Below, piece by piece: positions 1 to 9,131 of a DNA stretch of 64,000 nt. Numbering within the stretch: position 1 is the stretch's first letter; every line of letters begins with the position of its first letter. The stretch is from contig NZ_JAGPOX010000039.1 of NCBI RefSeq assembly GCF_019038435.1, positions 1 to 64,000 on the forward strand. The letters are read 5' to 3'. This stretch comes from Nocardia alni (GTDB lineage: Bacteria; Actinomycetota; Actinomycetes; Mycobacteriales; Mycobacteriaceae). A program made the position numbers and the translations under genes. The notes under the pieces are model-generated. The model made no database searches. It was given only the letters and a program-made list of their open reading frames with translations, and was not told the origin of the DNA.

Positions 1-492
1 GTGGGACAGCAGGGCGTATCCGCCCGCGCACCATAGCGCGGTGCAGCACGCGAAGACCACCAGGGTCAGGATCAGGGCGGGCGAGCTCATGACGCGGAAC
101 GCCGTGGTGTAGGCGGCGATGTTGTCGCCGCCACCCGACAGGGTGGCGCCGGCTACCGAGAGCAGGCCGGCGACCGTCACCGGTGGTTGCGGTCTGCCAC
201 GGTGGCGGATCGCTTTGAGTAGCAGGATGATTCCCAGCGCCAGGGGCACGAATCCCAGCAGGCCCAGCCAATCCGAGGGTATCGAACCCAATCCGAAGGC
301 GGCCAGCCAGGATACGAACACCACCAGCGCCATGCCGAGGTACTGGCCCGCCCAGATCTGCCGATGGGTCGGGGCGCCGATGCTGCGGGCGGCGATGTTG
401 AGTGCTGCCAGCACGACCGCGTCGTCGATATTGGTGGCGGCGAACAGCAGCACGGCCGCGAGGGCGACGCCGCCCCAGTGACCGCCGGTCAC
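1..492 (-). CDS. CadD-like cadmium/cation resistance transporter, C-terminus beyond window
   Basis: Integral membrane protein; 164 residues are visible and the gene runs off the left edge. The translation has several hydrophobic segments, an N-I-D-D motif at residues 21-24 after the first helix, and a G-G-G-D-N-I-A-A-Y motif at about 120-128. These repeated acidic motifs are typical of the CadD/cadmium resistance transporter family (PF03596). The GTG at 492 puts the N-I-D-D motif at the usual distance from the N-terminus; an in-frame GTG at 549 would add 19 polar residues. It diverges from the large plus-strand operon and shows no functional link to it. The specific metal is not known. Confidence 0.72.
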   Translation of the reverse strand, partial: MTGGHWGGVALAAVLLFAATNIDDAVVLAALNIAARSIGAPTHRQIWAGQYLGMALVVFVSWLAAFGLGSIPSDWLGLLGFVPLALGIILLLKAIRHRGRPQPPVTVAGLLSVAGATLSGGGDNIAAYTTAFRVMSSPALILTLVVFACCTALWCAGGYALLSH

Positions 493-610
493 CGCGAACC
501 GGCCGGCGGCCGATCTTCGTGGCGGACACGACTGTTCATAGAGCGGCACTCCTCATCAGGCTGATCCCGTTCCCCGGAGCAGCGGAGTTTAACCAGGAAA
601 TCACTACCAC

Positions 611-638
611 TCAAGTATTGCTATCCTTATGAGGATTG
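611..638. promoter_or_regulatory. Family A operator upstream of the lactonase operon
   Basis: ATCCTTATGAGGAT at 623-636 is a palindrome with one mismatched pair. It is preceded by an extra half-site AAGTATTG at 613-620 and followed by TTG, so GAGGATTG mirrors AAGTATTG. Closely related sites lie at 22922, 48100 and 62339, all in front of catabolic genes. The site would overlap or adjoin the promoter of the 746-19974 operon, about 110 bases before the chosen start. The regulator is unknown. Confidence 0.6.
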
Positions 639-745
639 ACGTAGCGTGGCTCCACGATAGAAGTGGCCTACGTCACGGCCGACAGGCCGGCAGCGAGGCT
701 CACATCGCGAACATCGCCGTTCTCACACTCATGGGAGGCCCCGCC

Positions 746-2341
746 TTGTCCAAGGGGGCGCGCTACGCCAGCACCACACCTGTCACCCTCGCGCAAGGGT
801 GGCACCTCGAACGACTAACACCACCCAGTCGCCTGTTCGGCGCCAACGGTTTGCGCACCGGATCCGACGGCCGCATCTATGTGGCCCAGGTGGCGGGCAG
901 CACGATCAGCGCACTGGATGTCATCACCGGTGATCTGGAGACGATCAGCGGCAAGGGCGGCGACATCATCGCCCCTGACGACATCGCCTTCGATCCCGAC
1001 GGCAACCTCATCGCCACCGAGTACATGGACGCTCGCGTCAGTATTCGCGGCGCCGATGGCCGCACCCGGGTGATCCGCGACGATCTGCCCGGCGCGAACG
1101 GCATCACCGTGCACCGTGGCCGATTGTTCGTCAACGAATGCCGGGTCGGCGGGCGCCTCATGGAGGTACCCCTCGACGGCGGCGCGCCGCGGATACTCCA
1201 GGACAACATGGCGATGCCCAATGCCATGGAGGTCGGCCCGGACGGCTTGCTCTACTACCCGGTCATGGGCAGCAACGACATTTGGCGCATCGACCCCGAT
1301 GGCGGTGAGCCGGAACGGGTCGCGGGCGATCTCGGTGTACCCGACTCGGTCAAGTTCGACTCCGAGGGCTTCATCGTCTCCACCCAGGTGGCCAGCGGTC
1401 AGGTGCTGCGCATCGATCCGCGCACGGGCGAGCAGCAGGTACTGGCGCAATTGGCGCCCGGCCTGGACAACTGCACCTTCGTCGGCGACCGGCTGTTCGT
1501 CTCCAGCTTCACCGGCGAGATCACCGAAATCCTCGGCGGCGGGCAGACACGGGAGGTCCTGGAGGGCGGGCTGATGTGGCCGCTGGACCTGACGGTCGGG
1601 CCGGACGGCAGTCTGTATGTCGCCGACGGCACCTACTTCCACGTCCTGCGCGAGGGCCGATTGCAGGTCGTCGCTTCGCTTTTCAGCCCCGGCACCCCCG
1701 GCTACGTACGCGGCGTCACCGCGGTCGGCCCGGGAGAGTTCCTGTGCACCACCTCCAACGGCGAGGTCTCCTACCACCGGCCGGGCGCCGACGCCGAAAC
1801 CGAGGTCGTGGCAGAGGGATTCGATCAGCTGTACGGGGTGATCTCGGGCCCGAATCGCACCATCGTCACCGCGGAATTCGGTGGCGGCCGGGTCCTGTCG
1901 ATCCGGCCCGGCCAGACCGACGTGCTGGCCTCGGGGCTCAACGGCCCGCTCGGCGTCGCGTTCGGCCCGGATGGGAACGTGCTGGTGTCCGAATCCGGGG
2001 CCGGGCGGATCGTCTCGATCAACGGCTCGACCGTCGACACGGTGGTCGACGGCCTCGATACCCCGCACGGAATCCTGGTGCGCGGCAATCAATTACTGAT
2101 CGTCGACGTCGGGCTCAAGGCACTGATCGGCGTGAACCTGGAGACCGGCACACGGCAGACGATCGCCGCCGACCTTCCGGTGGGCGTGCCGCCCGGGGTG
2201 GTCGCCAAACCGCTGCGCGGGACCCCGCCGTTCTCCGGGCCGATGGGACCCTTCGCGGGTATCACCGCCGGGCCGGACGGCACCGTCTATCTCTCGGCCG
2301 ACGCAGAAGGCAGCGTGATGGCGCTGCGATTCACAGAATGA
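746..2341 (+). CDS. SMP-30/gluconolactonase/LRE-type beta-propeller protein (possible lactonase)
   Basis: Repeated blade signatures such as G-x-D-G-x-I/L-Y-V-A, P-D-G-N-L/V and P-x-G-x-A-F/V-G run through the whole 531-residue protein, as in SMP-30/NHL-type propellers. At 531 residues it is nearly twice a single six-bladed propeller, suggesting two propeller-like halves. TTG at 746 is chosen because GGGAGG at 733-738 sits 7 bases before it. The in-frame ATG at 629 overlaps the operator at 623-636, and the ATG at 731 lacks a ribosome site. It is first in a 17-gene run; beside a Baeyer-Villiger monooxygenase, opening the resulting lactone is a plausible role (inference). Confidence 0.75.
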   Translation: MSKGARYASTTPVTLAQGWHLERLTPPSRLFGANGLRTGSDGRIYVAQVAGSTISALDVITGDLETISGKGGDIIAPDDIAFDPDGNLIATEYMDARVSIRGADGRTRVIRDDLPGANGITVHRGRLFVNECRVGGRLMEVPLDGGAPRILQDNMAMPNAMEVGPDGLLYYPVMGSNDIWRIDPDGGEPERVAGDLGVPDSVKFDSEGFIVSTQVASGQVLRIDPRTGEQQVLAQLAPGLDNCTFVGDRLFVSSFTGEITEILGGGQTREVLEGGLMWPLDLTVGPDGSLYVADGTYFHVLREGRLQVVASLFSPGTPGYVRGVTAVGPGEFLCTTSNGEVSYHRPGADAETEVVAEGFDQLYGVISGPNRTIVTAEFGGGRVLSIRPGQTDVLASGLNGPLGVAFGPDGNVLVSESGAGRIVSINGSTVDTVVDGLDTPHGILVRGNQLLIVDVGLKALIGVNLETGTRQTIAADLPVGVPPGVVAKPLRGTPPFSGPMGPFAGITAGPDGTVYLSADAEGSVMALRFTE

Positions 2342-2349
2342 GTGGAGCG

Positions 2350-3192
2350 ATGACAGACTTTTTCGGACTGGACGGACGCATCGTCATTGTTTCCGGTGCG
2401 GGCGGCGGCGGTATCGGCACCGCGGTGACCCGGCTGGTCGCCGAGGCCGGCGCCACCGTGATCGCGGTGAGCCGGTCCGCGGAGAATCTGAACAAGCACG
2501 TGGAACCCCTTGCCGCAGAGGGTCTTCCGGTGATCTCCGTGGCCGCCGACGCGGCCACCGACGAGGGCATCGAGACCGTGCTCGAGCGGGTGCGCCAGAC
2601 GGACGGTCAGCTGCACGGGCTGGTCAACGTGGCCGGCGGCGCGGCGCCCGCGACGTGGATGCCCTCCACCCGGGTCACCCGGGAGGATTGGCGCGCATTG
2701 TTCGCCTGGAATCTCGAGACGATGTTCTTCTTCAGCCGGGCCGTCGCGGCCGAACTGAAGTCGCACGAACACCCGGGCTCGATCGTGTCGCTCTCCTCGA
2801 TCAGCGGAATGAACACGGCCCCTTTCCATATCGGCTACGGCACCGCGAAGGCGGCGCTGGTGGCGGCCACCCGCACCATGGCCGTGGAGCTGGCGCAGGA
2901 AGGCATCCGGGTCAACGCCGTCGCCCCCGGGGTCACCGAAACCCCGTCGTCGCGAATGTATGTCGCGCCCGACCCGGAGCGCGACCGCCGGGCCATCGCG
3001 ATGGGCCGCCGCGCACAGCCGCACGAGCAGGCGGGACCGATCCTGTTCCTGCTCTCGGATCTGTCCAGTTACGTCACCGGGCAGACACTGCTCGTGGACG
3101 GCGGCCTCAACCTCAAGTGGACGCACCTGGACGCGGACAACACCTCGCTGTTCCTCGAGGACGAAGAGTTCCGCGCCGCCATCACGCGTTGA
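2350..3192 (+). CDS. Short-chain dehydrogenase/reductase
   Basis: Classical SDR of about 280 residues with a glycine-rich nucleotide loop (S-G-A-G-G-G-G-I-G), an N-V-A-G-G version of the N-N-A-G motif, a catalytic serine in S-L-S-S-I-S-G, and the active-site pair Y-G-T-A-K. The product should be a soluble NAD(P)-dependent oxidoreductase for an alcohol or ketone; the substrate is not deducible. The ATG at 2350 has GGAG a few bases upstream; an in-frame ATG at 2338 overlaps the stop of the preceding gene (ATGA), so the two genes are translationally coupled either way. A 40-base gap leads to the Rieske gene. Confidence 0.88.
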   Translation: MTDFFGLDGRIVIVSGAGGGGIGTAVTRLVAEAGATVIAVSRSAENLNKHVEPLAAEGLPVISVAADAATDEGIETVLERVRQTDGQLHGLVNVAGGAAPATWMPSTRVTREDWRALFAWNLETMFFFSRAVAAELKSHEHPGSIVSLSSISGMNTAPFHIGYGTAKAALVAATRTMAVELAQEGIRVNAVAPGVTETPSSRMYVAPDPERDRRAIAMGRRAQPHEQAGPILFLLSDLSSYVTGQTLLVDGGLNLKWTHLDADNTSLFLEDEEFRAAITR

Positions 3193-3232
3193 TCCGAAAT
3201 ATCACCCAGGAGAATTGCAGCAGGAGATCACG

Positions 3233-4609
3233 ATGACCGATATCGCCGAGCACCCCAATTCCGCTCCCGCCGAGCCGCTGTCGACACCGATGCTCATCCC
3301 GGTGGAGGCATATATCTCCCCCGAATACGCCCGCGCCGAACGCGACAAGTTGTGGCGCAAGGTGTGGCAGCAGGTCGACCGGATCGAGGAGATCCCCAAC
3401 GTCGGCGATTTCCTCACCTACGAGATCCTGGACGACTCGATCATCGTCATACGCACGGCGGCGGACACGATTCGCGCATACCACAATGTGTGCGCGCATC
3501 GCGGTCGCCGTCTGATCGACACGCCACCGGGTGAGCACGACGCCCGCGGCAGCCGCAAACAATTCGTCTGCGGCTTCCACGGCTGGCGATACGACCTCGA
3601 GGGACGCAATACGTTCGCCGCCGAGCGGGAGGATTGGCCGTGCGGGCTGACCGAACGCAACGACGGGCTCAACCAGGTCAAAATCGACACCTGGGGCGGC
3701 TGGATCTGGATCAATCTGGACCCGGACGCCGAACCGCTGCATGATTATCTGGAACCGGCCGCGGGTCTGCTCGATCCGTTCGAACTGGAGAACATGCGGT
3801 ACCGGTGGCGGCGCTGGCTGACGTTCGACTGCAACTGGAAGGTCGCGTTCGAGGCCTTCATGGAGACCTACCACGTGCCCTACACCCATCCGGAATTCAT
3901 GAATTTCGGGAATTTCCTCGGGTGGGCACGCTCGCAGGGCCTACACAGCAATATCGGCTACGACGCGCCCAAGGGTATGGACGAGAACCAGGGCAAGCTG
4001 CGCATCGGCAGCGGCCCCGACGCTCGCGTATCGACCGCCCAGTTGCAGAACTTCACCTGGGAGAACGCCAATACCAACACCACCCAGACGATGGTCGACG
4101 TGGCCAACCGGCTGGCCGACGAACTGCCCGACGGCACGCCCGCCGGTGAGGTGCTGCGGTACTGGCTGGACACCTCCCGGGCCGAGGACGCCAAGCGCGG
4201 CGTGAAGTGGCCGACCGTGCCCCCGGAGATCGTCGCCAAGAGCGGCACCTCCTGGCAGATCTTCCCCAACTTCCAGATCGGCCATGCCCCGAACAACGCC
4301 CTGGTCTACCGCTTCCGGCCGCACGGCTACGATCCGGACAAATGCATCTTCGAGGCCGCCGTCTTCGAACTCTTCCCGGAAGGTGAAGAGCCGGAGACGA
4401 AATGGGAATACACCCCGGTCGGCGATCCGGGCTGGCGCACCGTGCTGCCCCAGGATTTCGACAATATGGCCGCCGTTCAGCAGGGCATGAAATCGGCCGG
4501 CTTCTCCGGACCGAAACCCAATCCGTATCGCGAACGCACGATCGTCAACCTGCACCACAATCTCGCCCGGTACATGGGCGTCGGTGAACCCGGCGACCTC
4601 ACCGACTGA
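3233..4609 (+). CDS. Rieske aromatic ring-hydroxylating oxygenase, alpha subunit
   Basis: 458 residues. The N-terminal Rieske [2Fe-2S] domain shows C87-x-H89 (C-A-H-R-G) and C113-x2-H116 (C-G-F-H-G-W). The catalytic domain carries the mononuclear iron motif E-T-Y-H-V-P-Y-T-H with H214 and H219, and a candidate aspartate ligand in Q-D-F-D-N near the C-terminus. Members of this family insert oxygen into aromatic or alicyclic rings or demethylate ethers. No obvious small (beta) subunit, ferredoxin or reductase is adjacent; the SnoaL-fold proteins at 11506 and 19510 share the general fold of beta subunits but are not convincing partners. AGGAG at 3222-3226 supports the ATG. Confidence 0.92.
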   Translation: MTDIAEHPNSAPAEPLSTPMLIPVEAYISPEYARAERDKLWRKVWQQVDRIEEIPNVGDFLTYEILDDSIIVIRTAADTIRAYHNVCAHRGRRLIDTPPGEHDARGSRKQFVCGFHGWRYDLEGRNTFAAEREDWPCGLTERNDGLNQVKIDTWGGWIWINLDPDAEPLHDYLEPAAGLLDPFELENMRYRWRRWLTFDCNWKVAFEAFMETYHVPYTHPEFMNFGNFLGWARSQGLHSNIGYDAPKGMDENQGKLRIGSGPDARVSTAQLQNFTWENANTNTTQTMVDVANRLADELPDGTPAGEVLRYWLDTSRAEDAKRGVKWPTVPPEIVAKSGTSWQIFPNFQIGHAPNNALVYRFRPHGYDPDKCIFEAAVFELFPEGEEPETKWEYTPVGDPGWRTVLPQDFDNMAAVQQGMKSAGFSGPKPNPYRERTIVNLHHNLARYMGVGEPGDLTD

Positions 4610-4635
4610 AGACCCGCATCACATTAGGAATTCGA

Positions 4636-6462
4636 ATGCCGCAGTGCACCCCCTCCGAAACCCCCGAGGTCGACGTCTCCGCCCTCCGGGAGAAATATCT
4701 CGCCGAGCGCGATAGACGGCTGCGACCCGAGGCCGGCAGCCAATATATCTCGGTCGACGGACAATTCGCGGACTATTACGAGTCCGACCCGCACCAGCCG
4801 GTCGTGCCCCGCGAACCGATCATCGGCGACCTCGAGGTGGTGATCCTCGGTGGCGGATTCGCCGGGCTGATCACCGCCCATCGGCTTCAGCACGCGGGCG
4901 TGGAGGACTTCCAGATCATCGAGCTGGGCGGCGACTTCGGCGGCGTCTGGTATTGGAATCGCTACCCGGGCATCCAGGTCGACTCCGACGCCTACTGCTA
5001 TCTGCCGCTGCTCGAGGAGACCGGCTATCTGCCGAAGGAGAAATTCACTCACGGCGACGAGTGCTACGAGCACGCCCAGCGGATCGCCAAACAGTTCGGC
5101 TTCTACGACAAGGCGATCTTCCACACCCTGATCCACTCGCTGGAGTGGGACGAGCAGCTCGAGCGCTGGCGTATCCTCACCAACCGCGGCGACGACATCC
5201 GCGCCCGCTTCGTGATCATGTGCCAGGGTCCGTACAACCGGCCGAAACTGCCAGGCATACCCGGTATTTCGGACTTCAAGGGACGCATGTTCCACACCGC
5301 GCGCTGGGATTACGACTACACCGGCGGTGGTGTGCACGGCGGGCTCGACAAGATCGGCGACAAGCGCATCGCGGTCGTCGGCACCGGCGCCAGCGGCGTC
5401 CAGGTCATCCCCCACCTGGCCCGCGGCGCAAAGCATCTGACCGTCTTCCAGCGCACGCCGTCCTACATCTTCGAGCGCGCCGACCAGCCGACCGACCCCG
5501 AATGGGCGAAGACCCTGGAACCGGGGTGGCGCAACGCGCGGCAGCGCAACTTCCACAACGCGGCCTTCGCGTTCTACTCCCCCGGTGAGCCGGACCTCAT
5601 CTGCGACGGCTGGACCGAGGTCGCCCGCAATCTGGCTGCCAAGCTCGACGCCTCCAACGGCTGGGCCGCGCTGGCCGATCCGCTGAAGTTCCTCGAGCTC
5701 AAGGAGGTCGAGGACTATCGCGCGATGGAACGGCTGCGCAACCGGGTCGCCGAGATCGTCGAGGACCCGGCGACGGCGGAGGTACTGAAGCCGTACTACC
5801 GCAACATGTGCAAGCGGCCGGTGTTCAGCGACGCCTATCTGCCGACGTTCAACCGCCCGAACGTCACCCTGGTCGATGTCGCCGACTCCAAAGGCGTGGA
5901 ACGCATCACCGAGAAGGGCGTCGTCGCGAACGGGGTCGAGTACGAGGTCGACTGCATCGTGTTCGCGAGCGGTTTCGAGATCACCACCGCGCTCGAGCGC
6001 CAGTTCGACATCAAGCCCTTCGCCGGCCGCGGTGGCGAGTCGCTGTACGAGCACTGGGGCAAGGGTTTCCGCACCCTGCACGGCATCATGTCGCGCGGGT
6101 TCCCGAACCATTTCGCCACCGGGTTCGTCCAGGGCGGCGTGACCGCGTCGACCACGCTCATGTTCGAGCAGCAGGCCGATCACATCGCCTACATCGTCGC
6201 GCAGGCGAAAGCGCGCGGCGCCACGGTCGTGGAGCCCAGCCAGGAAGCCGAGGACGAGTGGGTGGCGACGATCCGGGCGAATTCGATCGACAACTCCGAA
6301 TTCGTCGAGACCTGTACTCCCGGTTACTACAACGCCGAGGGTGAGCCGAACGGCCGCTCGTTCCTCGGTGATCCGTACTGGGGTGGTTTCTATGTGCTCG
6401 AGGAGCTGTTGCAGGCCTGGCGTGACGCCGGTGATCTGGCCGGGCTCGAGCTGAAGCAGTAA
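4636..6462 (+). CDS. Flavin-containing Baeyer-Villiger-type monooxygenase
   Basis: 608 residues with two Rossmann motifs, an FAD loop (G-G-G-F-A-G-L at about 72-78) and an NADPH loop (G-T-G-A-S-G). Between them lies the type I Baeyer-Villiger fingerprint F-x-G-x-x-x-H-x-x-x-W-D (F-K-G-R-M-F-H-T-A-R-W-D, residues about 214-225). The G-G-V-W-Y-W-N-R-Y-P-G segment is also typical of this class. Such enzymes convert ketones to esters or lactones with O2 and NADPH. The length fits the larger BVMOs with N-terminal extensions (steroid, cyclopentadecanone and phenylacetone types). It follows the Rieske gene by 26 bases with AGGAA at 4626. Confidence 0.92.
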   Translation: MPQCTPSETPEVDVSALREKYLAERDRRLRPEAGSQYISVDGQFADYYESDPHQPVVPREPIIGDLEVVILGGGFAGLITAHRLQHAGVEDFQIIELGGDFGGVWYWNRYPGIQVDSDAYCYLPLLEETGYLPKEKFTHGDECYEHAQRIAKQFGFYDKAIFHTLIHSLEWDEQLERWRILTNRGDDIRARFVIMCQGPYNRPKLPGIPGISDFKGRMFHTARWDYDYTGGGVHGGLDKIGDKRIAVVGTGASGVQVIPHLARGAKHLTVFQRTPSYIFERADQPTDPEWAKTLEPGWRNARQRNFHNAAFAFYSPGEPDLICDGWTEVARNLAAKLDASNGWAALADPLKFLELKEVEDYRAMERLRNRVAEIVEDPATAEVLKPYYRNMCKRPVFSDAYLPTFNRPNVTLVDVADSKGVERITEKGVVANGVEYEVDCIVFASGFEITTALERQFDIKPFAGRGGESLYEHWGKGFRTLHGIMSRGFPNHFATGFVQGGVTASTTLMFEQQADHIAYIVAQAKARGATVVEPSQEAEDEWVATIRANSIDNSEFVETCTPGYYNAEGEPNGRSFLGDPYWGGFYVLEELLQAWRDAGDLAGLELKQ

Positions 6463-6472
6463 AGGAACGTCC

Positions 6473-7417
6473 ATGACACAGCTGCGATTCGACGATCGTG
6501 TCGCCGTGATCACCGGCGCCGGACGCGGTTTGGGCCGCGCCTACGCCGAATTACTGGCCTCCCTGGGCGCGAAGGTCGTCGTCAACGACGTCGGCGGCAC
6601 CATGCGCGGGGACGTCTTCGAGGCCGACGTGGCCGCCGAGGTGGTTCAAGCCATCAAGGACGACGGCGGCGAGGCGGTGGCCAGCACTGATTCGGTGGCC
6701 ACCGCGGCGGGCGGGCAAGCGATCGTCGAATCGGCGCTGGATCATTACGGGCGCCTGGACATCGTGATCCACAACGCGGGCAACGTCCGCTACGGCTCGC
6801 TCACCGAGCTGAGCTACGAGGATTTCGAGGCGGTCCTGGATGTGCACCTGCGGGGCGCATTCCACGTGGTGCGGGCCGGTTTCCCGGTGATGGCCGCGGC
6901 CGGATACGGCCGGGTGGTGCTGACCTCCTCGATCGGCGGCATCTACGGCAACAAGAGCGTCGCCAATTACGCGGTGTCCAAGGCCGGGCTGATCGGGTTG
7001 TCGAATGTCGTCGCGCTGGAGGGCGCCGAGGTGGGCGTTCGATCCAACGTGATCATCCCCTCGGCGCTGACCCGCATGGCCGCGGGCATCGACACCTCCG
7101 CCTATCCCGATATGCGGCCCGAGCTGGTGGCCCCCGCGGTCGGCTACCTGGCCCACGAATCCTGCACTCCCACCGGCGAATTGCTGGTGGCCATCGCGGG
7201 GCGGGTGGCCCGTGCCTACATCGGCGAAACGCCCGGCGTGTATCAACCCGCCTGGACCGTGGATGAGGTCGCCGACCGCATCGACGAGATCCGCGACACC
7301 GACAACTCCTGGATTCTGCCGCCGCTGTCGGCTCATGCCGATCACATCGGCCGGAGCTTCGCGATGGCGAGCCGCGAAATGCCCACCGGGGCAGCACAAC
7401 CTTCGAAAGGAAAGTGA
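6473..7417 (+). CDS. Short-chain dehydrogenase/reductase resembling the MFE-2 type 3-hydroxyacyl-CoA dehydrogenase domain
   Basis: 314 residues, longer than classical SDRs because of a C-terminal extension. It has T-G-A-G-R-G-L-G, H-N-A-G (N-N-A-G position), S-S-I-G-G and the active-site Y-A-V-S-K. The order of motifs and the H-L-R-G-A-F-H segment resemble the (3R)-hydroxyacyl-CoA dehydrogenase domain of peroxisomal multifunctional enzyme type 2, so a CoA-thioester substrate is possible but not shown. AAAGGA precedes the ATG. Its stop overlaps the ribosome-site region of the thiamine-diphosphate enzyme gene. Confidence 0.88.
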   Translation: MTQLRFDDRVAVITGAGRGLGRAYAELLASLGAKVVVNDVGGTMRGDVFEADVAAEVVQAIKDDGGEAVASTDSVATAAGGQAIVESALDHYGRLDIVIHNAGNVRYGSLTELSYEDFEAVLDVHLRGAFHVVRAGFPVMAAAGYGRVVLTSSIGGIYGNKSVANYAVSKAGLIGLSNVVALEGAEVGVRSNVIIPSALTRMAAGIDTSAYPDMRPELVAPAVGYLAHESCTPTGELLVAIAGRVARAYIGETPGVYQPAWTVDEVADRIDEIRDTDNSWILPPLSAHADHIGRSFAMASREMPTGAAQPSKGK

Positions 7418-7419
7418 GC

Positions 7420-9126
7420 ATGGCGATCAAGGTCTACGAACGCATCCTGGAACTGTTCGAAGCAGAGGGTATCAACACCATCTTCGGCATTCCGGACCCG
7501 AACTTCGTGCACCTTTTCCTGCGCGCGCAGGAGCGCGGCTGGAATGTCGTTTCGCCGCACCATGAGGAGGCGGCCGGCTTCATGGCCGAGGGTGTGTCGC
7601 GGATGACCGGCAAGGCGGCGGTGGCCATCGGCACCCTGGGACCGGGCGTCGCCAACCTCGCCGGATCCATCATGTGCGCCAAGGTGGAGAATTCGCCGAT
7701 CATCTTCTTGGGCGGACAGCGCGACCGGATCACCGAGCAGCGGGTGCGTCGCGGCCGAATCCAGTTCGTGCAGCAGGCCGGACTGATCGAGAACGCCGTG
7801 AAGTACAGCGCCAGCATCGAATACGCGGACCAGACCGACGAGATCATCCGCGAGGGTCTGCGCAAGGCGCTGTCCGGGACTCCCGGCCCGGTGTACATCG
7901 AGTACCCCCAGAACGTGATCCTGCAGGAGCTCGACCTCCCGCCGGTGTTGCCGCCCCACCGCTATCGCCTCGTCGGCCAGACCGCCGGACCGGACAAGAT
8001 CGCGGAGGCGGTGCAGTACATCCGCGCCGCGAAGCAGCCGATTCTGCTGGTGGGCCACGGGGTTCACACCTCTCGTGCGGGAGAGTCCGTCAGACAGCTC
8101 GCGGATCTCATCGCGGCGCCGGTCCTGCAGACCTCCGGCGGCACCTCGTACATCGAGGGCCTCGAGGATCGCACCTTCCCGTACGGCTTCTCGAAGGCCG
8201 GGCTCGAGGCCGTGGTGCAGTCCGATCTGTGCCTGGCCATCGGCACCGAACTCGGTGAACCCGTGCACTTCGGCCGCTGGCGGCACTGGGTGGCCAACGA
8301 GGAGAACCGCAAATGGATTCTGGTGGAACAGGATCCGTCTGCCATCGGGGTCAACCGCCCGATCGACGTTCCGCTGGTCGGCGACCTGCGCGCGATCGTG
8401 CCACAGCTGGTCGAGGCGCTGAAGGACACCCCGCGCAAGCCCACCCCGCAGCTGCAGGGCTGGATCGACCAGGACGCCGCCCGGCTCGCGGAGCTGGCCG
8501 AGACCGCGCCGTCGGGCCAGACCCCGGTGCATCCGGCCCGTCTGATCGTGGAGGCCACCAAGGCATTTCCGCCCGAGGGCATCATGGTCCGCGACGGCGG
8601 CGCGACCACGATCTTCGGCTGGACCTATTCGCAGGCCAAACCCCACGATGTGATCTGGAACCAGAACTTCGGGCATCTGGGCACCGGCCTGCCGTACGCG
8701 GTGGGCGCGTCGGTGGCCGACGGCGGTAAGCGGCCGGTCATGCTGATCACCGGCGACTCGTCGTTCCAGTTCCAGATCGCGGAGCTGGAAACCGCCGCGC
8801 GCCACAATCTTCCGCTGGTCTGCGTGGTCGGCGTGGACTACGCCTGGGGCCTCGAGGTCGGGGTCTACAAGCGCACGTTCGGGCAGGGTTCGCTGGAGAC
8901 CGCCGCGCACTGGAGCAAGGACGTGCGGCTGGACAAGGTGGCCGAGGGCTTCGGATGCTATGGCGAATACGTCGAGCGCGACGAGGATATCGCCCCCGCC
9001 ATCAAGCGTGCCTACGCCAGCGGCAAGCCCGGAGTCATCCACGTCGCGGTCGACCCGAAGGCCAACTCGGAAGAGATGCCGAGCTACGACGAATTCCGTA
9101 CCTGGTACGCGGAAGGGCAGCAGTAG
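7420..9126 (+). CDS. Thiamine-diphosphate-dependent enzyme (acetolactate synthase / 2-hydroxyacyl-CoA lyase superfamily)
   Basis: 568 residues with the three-domain layout of the family. The activating glutamate is in H-H-E-E-A-A (about E49). The cofactor-binding motif G-D-S-S-F-Q begins at about 445. Where most members have N-N, about 27 residues after G-D, this protein has V-D (residues 472-473). The family makes or cleaves C-C bonds next to a carbonyl; examples are acetolactate synthase, benzoylformate decarboxylase and 2-hydroxyacyl-CoA lyase. ATG at 7420 is preferred because AAAGGA at 7406-7411 is well spaced; GTG 7414 is too close. With the aldehyde dehydrogenase next to it, a lyase releasing an aldehyde is plausible (inference). 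Confidence 0.85.
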   Translation: MAIKVYERILELFEAEGINTIFGIPDPNFVHLFLRAQERGWNVVSPHHEEAAGFMAEGVSRMTGKAAVAIGTLGPGVANLAGSIMCAKVENSPIIFLGGQRDRITEQRVRRGRIQFVQQAGLIENAVKYSASIEYADQTDEIIREGLRKALSGTPGPVYIEYPQNVILQELDLPPVLPPHRYRLVGQTAGPDKIAEAVQYIRAAKQPILLVGHGVHTSRAGESVRQLADLIAAPVLQTSGGTSYIEGLEDRTFPYGFSKAGLEAVVQSDLCLAIGTELGEPVHFGRWRHWVANEENRKWILVEQDPSAIGVNRPIDVPLVGDLRAIVPQLVEALKDTPRKPTPQLQGWIDQDAARLAELAETAPSGQTPVHPARLIVEATKAFPPEGIMVRDGGATTIFGWTYSQAKPHDVIWNQNFGHLGTGLPYAVGASVADGGKRPVMLITGDSSFQFQIAELETAARHNLPLVCVVGVDYAWGLEVGVYKRTFGQGSLETAAHWSKDVRLDKVAEGFGCYGEYVERDEDIAPAIKRAYASGKPGVIHVAVDPKANSEEMPSYDEFRTWYAEGQQ

Positions 9127-9131
9127 AGATC

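Noticed and set aside
629-745. N-terminal extension of the lactonase-like protein to the ATG at 629
   Set aside because: The ATG lies inside the family A palindrome and lacks a ribosome site; TTG 746 has an ideal one and opens the conserved domain.
4624-6513. 629-residue open frame on the minus strand opposite the Baeyer-Villiger gene
   Set aside because: It mirrors the codon positions of a clear flavoprotein gene, has no ribosome site and no recognisable domain; long antisense frames are expected in such GC-rich DNA.
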